This document shows positions 54,877 to 64,000 of a stretch of DNA of 64,000 nt, one piece after another. The translations under genes and the position numbers were made by a program. Each line of letters begins with the position of its first letter. Position 1 is the first letter of the stretch. Source of the DNA: Plectosphaerella cucumerina (taxonomy: Eukaryota; Ascomycota; Sordariomycetes; Glomerellales; Plectosphaerellaceae); assembly GCA_020746995.1 (NCBI GenBank), contig JAGPXD010000005.1:1-64000 (forward strand). The letters run 5' to 3'. A model generated the notes under the pieces. That model did no database searches. It was not told the origin of the DNA and saw only the letters and a list, made by a program, of their open reading frames with translations.

Positions 54877-55763
54877 GGTGGGCGAGGTCGTCACCAGGGT
54901 AGGGAGAAAGGGGTTGTCGGGGTCGAGCAGCGGGGTCGGTTGCGGAAGGCGTGCAGAAGGGAGCTCGGAATAACCGTTCACCCAAAGGCCCCGATCGATG
55001 GATTCGAATGCGGAGTATGCCCGGGTAGCTGCGAGCCAGACGGAACTGTCGGTAGGTCTGTGGGAGGATGGAAGAAGTTGCGGCGGTCGGGTCGAGACAG
55101 GCTTCCAGAGCTGTGGTGTAGCCTCAATTTTGGGCCATGTGGTAGCTTCCAGGTTGGTCAGATGTGTCTTCCAGAGCCCGGCGGCCGATTGAGAGTTGGT
55201 GCCTGAAAAGTGTCCTCGAGGCAGGGGTGCGAGCAAGGCATCAAGTCCCCACCTGTCTTCAGCTGGCTGGTGGATGAGCTCCGAATATGGTCTGTGCACC
55301 CCGCCCAGCGACATGACATAGATTTCCCTTCTCCATGCACGCAAGATTTCACAGCTCATGACAACACTATGTACATGGCCATGTTGAAGTTATTTCATGG
55401 AATCTTGCCCTTCAGAGAGAATGTGTACCATCACCATCACGTATCACTGCTTAGTCCTAGGCTGTGGATGAGGATGAATTTTGCTTCATTTACTAGCACG
55501 CTGCATGTTCCTGATGCACTATCAGTTGGATCTAGCAGCAGCACTGCTCCATGTCCCAGACCGGAATTCCGATCGCGAATTGCAAGCTCCCAGACGCCTG
55601 CTTCCCGCCGCGATTGATCATAATCGTGGCTGCCCAGTGAGAAATAATAAGAAAAGCGTCATGTGGAGGGTATCATGACGCTAAAAAAAAGGAAAACACC
55701 TGCCGCGCGATGCACATCCTCATCGGCACGCGCAGTTCAAAGCTTGGATGGCATGTCGGCCAG
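54877..55763 (-). promoter_or_regulatory. Intergenic between SEC27 and MPD1
   Basis: This holds the SEC27 promoter and the MPD1 3' flank. An open frame from ATG 55359 runs in phase into SEC27; see findings. No separate gene is supported. Confidence 0.45.
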
Positions 55764-57020
55764 TCAATCCTCAGCATCCGCCTGAACCTTGCGGACGATG
55801 TCGACAAGCGAGGAGTGCAGCTTATCGGAAGACTGGATGCCGCATACCTGCTGCACGATCTCGTCCGGAGTCTGCTCGGACATGATCTTTGCCAGCTCCT
55901 TGGATTCGTCGTCTCCCTCGACATCCTGGAAGCGGAACGTCATCTCAATGGCATCGAGAAGACCAGGGCATGGCTCGCCCTTTTCGGCGAGCTCGGCGGC
56001 AGGTCCGACGAAACGCTCCTTTCGGCTCAGCTTGCGGAGCGGGGCGCGACCAACACGCTCGACGGCATCTTCCAGATGGGGGTTGCCGATGCGACGGATG
56101 ATCTTGTTGGCGTACGCCTTCTGCTCCTCCAGAGGAATTCCGTGCTTGGCGACAATGAGGCTAGTGGTCTCCTCGAGAGCCTTGCGCACCTCAGCGAGGA
56201 TAGCCTTGTCCTGCAGCGCGTCATACACGGTGCGCTTGCTGCGGTTGTAGCCGTGGTAAGCGGCGGTGGCGTGGCCAGTGTTGACAGTGTACAGCTTGCG
56301 CTCGATGTAGGGGGCAAGGTTTTCAACCCAGTTGATGCCTTTGATTTCGGGGTGGGACTCGCTGGTGAAAGGACCAGATTCGACAACCCACTCGAAGAAC
56401 TTCTCGAGAGTGACGTTCAGGCCGTGGTTGGGATCTTGGGCGGGAACGATACGGTCGATGGCCGAGTTGGCGTAGTGGGCCCTCTGACCGTGTGACTCGA
56501 GACGGTGCTCCGGTGTGTTCTTGGGATCCTTGATGAAGGCGGCAAGAGTGTCGGTGGCGCCGATGGCGTTCTCGCAGGCGATAACGGCGATGGGCTTCAG
56601 GTCTTCTGACCTCTGGTCGATACCCTTGGCAATGACAGGGGCGATGAACTTCAGGATGTTCGGGCCGACGGAGCATGTGACGACATCCGCGGTGGCAATC
56701 TCCTGAATCAGGTCTGCCTCGTGTGTCTTGGAGTTGATGGCACGGTAGTTTGTGATGACATTTTCCGTGGTGCCCTCCGTTCCGACCTCGATCACCTTGT
56801 ATGACGGAGTGGCGTTGATCTGGTCGATCAAAGAGTCGGCGACATCTGCGAAGACGACCTCATAGCCGGAGTTGTGGAGGAAGCAGGCGACAAAGCCACG
56901 ACCTGTTTAAACAGTTAGTCATCTTTCGCCTCTGTGACGGCCGATGTCACCATCATATGTAAACGTACCGATGTTGCCAGCGCCGAAATGGACAGCCTTT
57001 TTGGTGACAGCGGGAGCCAT
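55764..57020 (-). CDS. MPD1: Mannitol-1-phosphate 5-dehydrogenase
   Basis: Exons 57020-56969 and 56902-55764 (66 bp intron, GTACGT...CAG) give 396 residues. It interconverts fructose 6-phosphate and mannitol 1-phosphate with NAD(H) in the cytosol, the entry to the fungal mannitol pool used for carbon storage and stress. The N-terminal VHFGAGNIGRGF motif, split by the intron, binds NAD. The catalytic Lys-Asn-His set of polyol-specific long-chain dehydrogenases is visible in RKLYTVNTGHATAAYHGY. Length and the PHLEDAVERVGRAPLRKLSRKERFVGPA segment are those of the family. A TATA-like element (TATAAG, minus strand) lies near 57200, 180 bp upstream. Glucose-6-phosphate isomerase, the source of its substrate, is the next gene upstream on the same strand. 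Confidence 0.96.
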
Positions 57021-60000
57021 GATGAATTGCGGGGGAGGGGTTGTTGGTAGGTGATGGGCGAGGTATGTAGATTGCCAAGGGATTTAGGTAGGCTGAAGGC
57101 GAGATCAAGAGTCAATGGAGATAAAGCTTGGTTCATAGGATGGGAAAAGTGGCGAGCCTTCAGATCCGCAACCGGGGTAGGCCGGGAAAGGCGGCTGTAC
57201 TTATAGAAGGAGGCATCGACGGACTGAGTCCAACAAAGTCACGGTGCCACTGAACTCATCGACGGGCCGGCCGCAAGATGCCCCAGTTGTGATGCGATAC
57301 GGGGTGCTGGCCTGGGGTACGTACCTACCCTGCTTCACATCCTTGGTACCTTGGCTCGGTCTTGGAGGGGCACCAGCGTCAGAGGGATGGAAGGCGCATT
57401 GCTCACGGTGGATCATTGACGGCGGAATATCCATAGCTGACCCCCCGAATGGCCAACAGCGATGCGGCTTGGTCCCTGCAAAACGTGGTGCTAAACCCGA
57501 ACAAGGTAGTGGGAGGTGTCTGATGCCATCATGGACTTGGCTAAGGTGAGAGCGCTCGAGGGGGGTCCGGTTCTAAACCGACCCCCTCGGGCGAAGCAGC
57601 GGAGGCTCCCATTGCGAACCTCTTTCGCCCATCCAGCCCCGCTACGGAGCATGAAACTGGCCCGCCTTACCGTGAGAGCAACTAGCGCCATTCCGCTCTG
57701 CCTTGAGGAGCCAACGAGGGGTCCTGTCCGCAGTATTCGGACTCCACAGAGGGGGTTATCTAGGTAACAAGCGCGGTTTGATTTGCCCACAGACGGCGGG
57801 GGTCTGCGGGCGTCCTTTGACAAAGAAACTCGGTGCCTGCACTCTGGGCTGGGCTGTCTGCCTGTATGACGCCGCAGCGATGGGGCAAGACTGCCGTCAT
57901 GGGTGGGATCTAGCGGAGGTGGGGTGGCGCCCTTGAAGTTCCATCATCATCATCGCCTCGGGCACGATGGCATCGATGCTTACGAAACCGTGTCATCACC
58001 CGGCGACATTGCCTCGTCGCGGGGCTCATCCTGTCGGCCCCACGGTTCACGATGCCGGTTGACGAAATGAACAAGACGGGAGCAAGCCGAGACCTGGCCG
58101 GGCAGAGACTCCCTTCGCTTCTCCCGGCCACATGCTTCGGCCGGCCGGGCTGGCCGTATCGCTTAGGTGAATCAAGGGGCGCTCGGGATCCCAGGACCCT
58201 GAGTATGCGGCTCGAGCCCCAGCCCCGGGGGGGACCAAACTTGTCCTATCCGGCTCAAGACCGCCGCAGGAAATCGGGTGATGGTGGTGCTACGAGTACT
58301 GCTCATCAACCACATCTTTCTCGGTGTCAGGATGTTCACTTTGAGATGGGTGAGCGACTTTTGTCCCCTGTTGTCTGTCTTCTGTCGCCCTTAGTTGCCG
58401 CAAATCGTTCGGCGCTCGCAGGCCGCCTGGGCGAGCGACGGCAGCGCTTCTCGCGACTTTACCGGGTCGGCATCGTGCCTCCTGCACAGCCCATGAATGA
58501 CGGATTAGGTGTTCGATATGATTGGACAAGGCTCGAGCAGCCGTACGATTACGGGCGTTCTCTCGATGCGCTCCGTTCCGCCAGGGGCGCCAAACCCGCA
58601 GCTGGAGGTCGAACGAAGCCCACCGGCCGGAGGCAGCTTGAAGAGAGGAGGGGGTCCAAGGCCGCAAAAGCCGCAAACAGTCCCGAAGCCAATCGCTCAA
58701 TCGCGTGTCTTTCAATTGGGGACCTTTTGAGCCCCGCCTTCTCCCGTTTATGTATTCGTACTAATGCGTGGTATTGGGAGAGAAAGTCAGGGGTAGGGGT
58801 CTTGACGGTGTCGTGAGCCAGGTGTGTTTTCCATTTGCGGCATCGATCAACATCACCGAAATCCTCTGGTCAAGATTGCTGACTCGGACACGACAAGTGC
58901 AGCAACACTGGACGATATCCAGTTTGTGACTCTTGATCGTGCGGGCAGCATGCCCGAGATTCCGAAGTCCACCCCAGATAACGAACGATATGGGGTCTCC
59001 TCGTAAGCAAACGAACTCCGTGTCGCGCTGTGGTTTTTCTCCTCACGGGTCAGTTGTCCGTCTTGCGGCGGTTGCGCAGAGAAGCGGTGTCCCGGTGGTT
59101 GTCCGCCGGCTGCTGACATTGGACGGACATCGGCCGGGAGAAGATCGTCATACGCCGCACTCCTTCATTTTCCTGTTCCTGCCGCCCGACCCCTAGCGCC
59201 GCCCGGCTCCGTGATTTGTGCGACGAGAGTGACGTCGAACACCCGGCCTGAACGTACTTGCCGCTAACGATAGTTCATTGCGCCGGCCGAAGTGCCGCCC
59301 TCCCACAAGCCCCGACGTCGTGCCGCCCCATCCCCAGCATCGAATCCCTGGCAGTGGGAAAGTCTCAACGGGCCCGGAGATCCAACAAACAATACCTTGT
59401 GCAGAAGCACGCGTGAGCATCTATTCCCCTCTATCTTACCTGCAGGGCCTCTTGGCCTCTTCTCGAATGCACGAGTAGGAACATGTGAGAGGCACCCCTT
59501 GGCGCGGGGAGGTCTTGGCATTCGTCATTCGGGATCAAAACACCTCAGAACATCCCGAACGCTGCGGCCAGGGACCATGCATCTCGTCGTCCTCAACCCC
59601 GCGTGAGTAGATTGTCCATGGATTGGTGGGGTTGGGTGCTCATTCGCATCGCGCTGTCGAGAACGTCTACCAACAGCCATACTCGGAGTAAAATGCTTCG
59701 TCATGGTGCTGGCCACCTTACATCCAGACGCCCTCCATCCCAGCCGCATCGCTCGTCACCCCGCATGTTCCACGTCTTTGAAAAGGTGCACTAGCCGGCG
59801 CGAACTCGAGCCAGATGGGGCGGGGGCCACTGGCCGATGTATCGTCGTCTCTGTTGTTCGGACGTGTCTGACGACATCCATGGACTTTGGTGGTCCTTCA
59901 ATGGAGCCGTGTCCTTCCTACGCACACGCCCAACTCCACATAGACCCCGCAAGGCTACGTTCGTTCACCTTCGCTATCAACAGTCGATGCTTTAGATCAA

Positions 60001-62003
60001 CAGCCCCTCGTGGTACAGGTAAGATATTCAGGAGATTCTTCCCCTCATAGACATGTCAAGCTCTCGAGCCAGCCGGCCCCAGAGTTTCGTCGCCCAAAGA
60101 ACCGTCAATCCGGGGATATGCTGTGGTCAAAGCATTGCTTGGTATGTCGAAGCGCGGGTCGACGCGGGCGATCCCGCTGGTCAGTTGTACAGAAAGCTCG
60201 TTGGCATCGCGAGAACGACCTGAATATTCCTGGCCCCCCGAAGTCAGCTGTGCCCTTCCAAGTGGTTGATGCTTCGTCAAAATCTCCTCCAAGCAATACG
60301 TCCAAGGTGAAGCTCATTTAAGTAGACGTGGTGTCGTTCTTGAGGCTCAAATGAGGCTGTAGCATAATCTATCTCACGAACTACAAGCGGCGGCGGACGG
60401 GAGGCTCATGGGTGTCACCCCTTGGTTCGTCTTCCCTCACGATGGTGTGGCCACAATAGATCAAAACGCTCAAAAAATCCCGCCAACGGTGGCAAATCAA
60501 TCAATTGTCGCCGCACGTTTCTTAGCATTGATTGGCCTTGGCTCTCTGCATGTGCATGCGTAAGGGCCAACTTGAGTAATCACAGCGTCAAGTATGGAAG
60601 AAGGGGGGGTCTACTGGCACATCCCAAGTGTAACCAAGTGCTTGTAGGACAAAAGCATGCATTGTGAACACGTCTTATCGCAGGCCAGTCCCGACCCCTT
60701 TTCACAGGTGCTAGAAGCTAGATGCGCCTCAACGTGGCCGCGATGGCGAGATTCAATGCTCTGAGGTGACATGGCGTCCCTGCAGTCGAGAGGCCGTCAT
60801 GATACACACGACTGGCAGGCCGTTCGACGCGTGCAAGCACTTTCTTGCCTGGTCGGTCCCATCAACGCGGCATTAAAAAGGGGGGTTTACGCGAGGGCGA
60901 TGATGTCGCACCTAAGCAGCACTGTGTGACCCGACAGGGCCCGCCCGACCCGGTATTTCCCTCGTCTTCCCCATCTGCGGCCTTTTCTGGCCTCTCTCAC
61001 CGAGGCATTGCAATCCCTCCGTTTACAAGAAGCTCCGTCTCAATCATGGACACCCCCCGGCCGCATCCAATCAATCTGGCGGAGCCATTTGTCGCGCGGG
61101 CGCAAGATCTGTACGAGTGCTGTAGCGAACTGTAACCTTCAGGGGCTCCTCATCAGGAGGTGAGGCCTCACGGCAAGGCCCGCCGCCGTACTGCGTAGCG
61201 CCAATGACGAAACGGCACCTTCAGCCGCCCTTCGCGGGCGCTGGAGGATCCGTACTTGTCCGTCTGCCCGGGCGACCTTTGCACCCCTCCACTCCCTCCG
61301 TGGCTCTTGGCGTGCCGGCCGATTGACTGTGTCCCAACGGCGACCATGGACGGCCGGGCGGGGGATGAACGATCAATAGGCGGGGACTCGGCACCGGGAG
61401 GCTTGGCTGAATACGCCGCGACAGGGCCGTGGTGATACCGCGTCTAGTCGTCGTCCTGTTTGCCTGGATGAACGGCGCCACGGGACGGCACGGGTTGGAG
61501 AGTTGTCGATCGATCTCGGATCCTGTCCTGCTGCGACCCTTTACGGGGAATCTCGCTCCGTCGGTTGCCTCGGAGGTGGCCAGACACATGCAGCGACATC
61601 TTCTGCCCGTGACCGTAATCAAGCATGTGCTCCAGAACCCGCAGCAGACAGCCGGTATAACACCGAGAAGGTGAGGCCGCAGGAACAACCAAGTATCACG
61701 GGCATTGCACCGCGGCTTCGTGCATAGTGCCGATACCCCATGTAAGTGGCCGTGCAGCTGAGCCCGCAGTTATGCTTCATGGTGATCGCTCTGGCACTTT
61801 GTTGGAACATTCGATTCAGGCAGGCATCCGGACTACCACGGCTACTACACCTTGCTTTTCAACCTAAGCCCCGTATCATGTGCAGCATCGGAGGCTGGAC
61901 GGCTGTGTCTGTAATGACGAGACTCAGCCCGGTCCGCGCTTCCCGGCAGTGATACTCGCGCTGCGGCCTCTGATAATCCCCATATTTTATACTTCGAATT
62001 TAC
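57021..62003. other. 5 kb region without a recognisable gene
   Basis: Apart from the MPD1 promoter next to 57020, I see no family match, no TATA-led gene model, no rRNA or tRNA and no transposon ends in these 4983 bp. The longest open frame (58052-58816, 254 codons) is Arg/Gly/Pro-rich low-complexity translation of GC-rich DNA with no domain or splice support. The base composition is like the flanks rather than AT-rich, so it is not a RIP-degraded repeat block. It may hold distal regulation, long noncoding RNA or genes too diverged to see. Confidence 0.55.
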
Positions 62004-63809
62004 TTACTGACTGGCGTACTTCTTGAAGGCGCCGATGAGACCTCCGGTGGAAGCATCGTGTCCTTCGCCGTTGCCGTCCTGGTCGAGCTCCGCCAGGATC
62101 TTCTTGGCGAGGACCTTTCCGAGCTCGACACCCCACTGGTCGAAGCTGTTGATGTCCCAGACGGCACCTTCGACAAAGGTGAGGTGCTCGTAGTAGACGA
62201 TGAGGGCGCCAAGCTCCGCGGGGCCGATGTGGCCTCCGACAAGGATGGAGGTGGTGGGACGGTTGCCCAGGAAGACCTTGTGGGGCACGAGCTCCTCCGG
62301 AGTGCCGCCCTCGGCGCGGACCTGCTCGGCCGTCTTGCCAACCATGAGGGCTTCGGCCTGGGCAAAGTAGTTGGAAGCTAGCATCTTCTGGTGCAGGTTG
62401 TCGGAGATGGGGTTGTGCGACTTGGCGGCGAGGATGAAGTCGGTGGGGATGAGCTTGGTGCCCTGGTGGACGAGCTGGAAGAAGGAGTGCTGGGCGTTGG
62501 TGCAAGGCTCGCCGAAGAGAATAGGACCTGCAAGAAGGGGCAAGTGTGAGCGTGGGTTGTTGGCACCAAGGGCATGGCATGAGGCACAGCGGCAACTCGG
62601 GCCTTCTTACCGGTGGTGTACTTCGCAGGGGTGCCATCTGAGGTGATGGTCTTGCCGTTGGACTCCATGGACAGCTGCTGCAGGTAGGCGGGGAAGCGAT
62701 GGAGGTACTGGTCGAAGCTGATCGCCTGTCAGAATCCCGCCTCCATAAAGGGCGGGCGCTGGCAAAGGGGGTACTTACGGAGCGACGAGGTGAGTCTGGG
62801 CCTGGAAAAAGTCCGAGTACCAGACGCTCAGAAGGCCACCGAGGGCGGGGATGTTCTCCTTGAGGGGCGTCTCGCGGAAGTGCTTGTCCATGGCGTGAGC
62901 ACCGGCCAGGAACTTGTGGAAGTTGTCGAATCCGACATAGAGGGCGACACTGAGGCCGATGGCACTCCAGACGGAGTAGCGGCCACCGACCCAAGACTCG
63001 AAACCGAACATGTTCTTGGTGTCAATACCGAACTTGGCCACCTCGGACTCGTTGGTGGACAGGGCGACAAAGTGCTTGGCGATGTCTCCGGCATTGTTGG
63101 TCTTCTCGAGGAACCAGGTCTTTGCCGTGTTGGCGTTGGTGGTGGTCTCGGCCGTGGTGAAGGTCTTTGACGCGACGAGGAAGAGGGTCGTCTCGGGGTC
63201 AGAGGCAGCCAGAGCCTCGGCCATGTGGGTGCCGTCAATGTTGGAGACGAAGTGGAGGGTCATGTCGGGGGCGCCGTAGTGCTTGAGGGCCTCGGTGACC
63301 ATGACGGGGCCAAGGTCAGAGCCGCCGATGCCGATGTTGACGATGTTGGTAAGCTTCTTGCCGGTGAAACCGACCCAGGCGCCGCTGCGCACCTGCTCGG
63401 AGAACTCCTTCATGTGATCCAGGACGGCATTGACACCGGAAGGCCCGCCCATGACATCCTGGCCGTCGACCGACATGTCCCAGCCGCCGACGTTGCGGAG
63501 GGCAGGGTGGTAGACGGCACGCTTCTCGGTGAAGTTGATCTTCTCACCGGCGAACAGGGCGTCGCGCTTCTTCTCGACGCCAGCCTGCTCGGCAAGGCGG
63601 ACGAGCAGCTCGACAGTCTCATCGGTCAGGAAGTTCTTGGAGAAGTCGAAGAGGATGTCGGTGCCGTCGGCGGTGGCGAAGGTGCGGGAGAACTTGGAGA
63701 AGCGCTCGGGGTCGGCAGCGAAGGCCTCCTTGAGCACAAAGTTCTTTCCGACGCTGTCACGGTGGGCCTGTAGGTCGGCCCAAGCAGGGAGAGAGCTGGC
63801 CTGGGGCAT
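62004..63809 (-). CDS. PGI1: Glucose-6-phosphate isomerase
   Basis: Exons 63809-62779, 62717-62611 and 62527-62004 (introns of 61 and 83 bp) give 553 residues, the family length. It interconverts glucose 6-phosphate and fructose 6-phosphate in glycolysis and gluconeogenesis. Both SIS domains are complete. Key stretches include NIVNIGIGGSDLGPVMVTEAL, ASKTFTTAETTTNA (phosphate binding), GFESWVGGRYSVWSAIGLSVAL with the catalytic Glu, GEPCTNAQHSFFQLVHQG with the ring-opening His, and SFDQWGVELGK with the C-terminal Lys. The acceptor of intron 1 (GATCAG at 62718) was chosen over an earlier CAG because only it restores APFDQYLHRFPAYLQQ. It ends without a peroxisomal signal. The 5' flank reaches the window edge. 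Confidence 0.97.
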
Positions 63810-64000
63810 GTTGGCGGTGGTGTGAGGTTCAAGTCGGTTCGATGATGTTTTTGGTGTCGTGCGGGGTCAGCAGCTAGAGATGAAGCCGTGTCAGCGGGGA
63901 GAAAGCTCGTAGGTCACGGAAGCAGATGTTATGATGACAGGAGAGAAATGTTGTTCTTCTGCTGAAGCGGCTCCTGGCTTGGTGTGTACAGTAGTAGGTA
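63810..64000 (-). promoter_or_regulatory. PGI1 upstream region (to window edge)
   Basis: 191 bp of presumed 5' leader and promoter; no clear TATA box. A leader intron cannot be excluded. Confidence 0.4.

Noticed and set aside
58052..58816. 254-codon plus-strand frame in the gene-free region
   Set aside because: Composition follows GC-rich DNA, no motif, no splice or promoter support.
61987..62994. 335-codon frame across the PGI1 3' exons and introns
   Set aside because: It ignores clear PGI1 introns and reads as low-complexity Pro/Arg/Ser; shadow of PGI1.

Overview
The window is chromosomal DNA of a filamentous ascomycete (Pezizomycotina, most likely a Sordariomycete). The evidence is many genes with 48-90 bp GT-AG introns, GC-rich third positions, several Zn2Cys6 regulators, a fungal mannitol-1-phosphate dehydrogenase and a typical fungal coatomer beta' gene. 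I cannot name the genus; a plant-associated fungus fits the gene content. I found no rRNA, tRNA, CRISPR array or transposon. Exon borders were set by hand from splice signals, frame and remembered family alignments; all CDS coordinates run start codon to stop codon.

1-6 kb: the 5' part of a secreted alpha/beta hydrolase, a divergent pair (bZIP/DUF3425 regulator and aldo/keto reductase), a truncated copy of the autophagy gene ATG8, and a fatty acyl-CoA reductase-like gene.

6.7-17.5 kb: the most interesting block. A haem aldoxime dehydratase, a nitrilase, fumarylacetoacetase and a CYP504-type phenylacetate 2-hydroxylase sit together, with a wrecked homogentisate 1,2-dioxygenase gene and a Zn2Cys6 regulator. 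Read as a pathway this is arylacetaldoxime -> nitrile -> arylacetic acid -> 2-hydroxyphenylacetate -> homogentisate -> fumarate + acetoacetate. The ring-cleavage gene is dead here, and the 3-hydroxyphenylacetate 6-hydroxylase and maleylacetoacetate isomerase steps are not in the window. A CGG-repeat element recurs in the promoters of this block.

18-45 kb: accessory region with a small secreted protein, a small membrane protein, an amidase with an unusual C-terminal extension, three more Zn2Cys6 regulators, a secreted beta-propeller lactonase-like protein, DUF2264 and GH88 proteins around a dead MFS transporter, a secreted GMC oxidoreductase and two hypothetical proteins.

46-51 kb: an ene-reductase with altered active-site residues, a short-chain dehydrogenase, an alpha/beta hydrolase and an enoyl-CoA hydratase-like protein, possibly a second small catabolic group.

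52-64 kb: conserved housekeeping genes, all on the minus strand: coatomer beta' (COPI), mannitol-1-phosphate 5-dehydrogenase and glucose-6-phosphate isomerase. The last two both act on fructose 6-phosphate and are separated by about 5 kb in which I see no gene.
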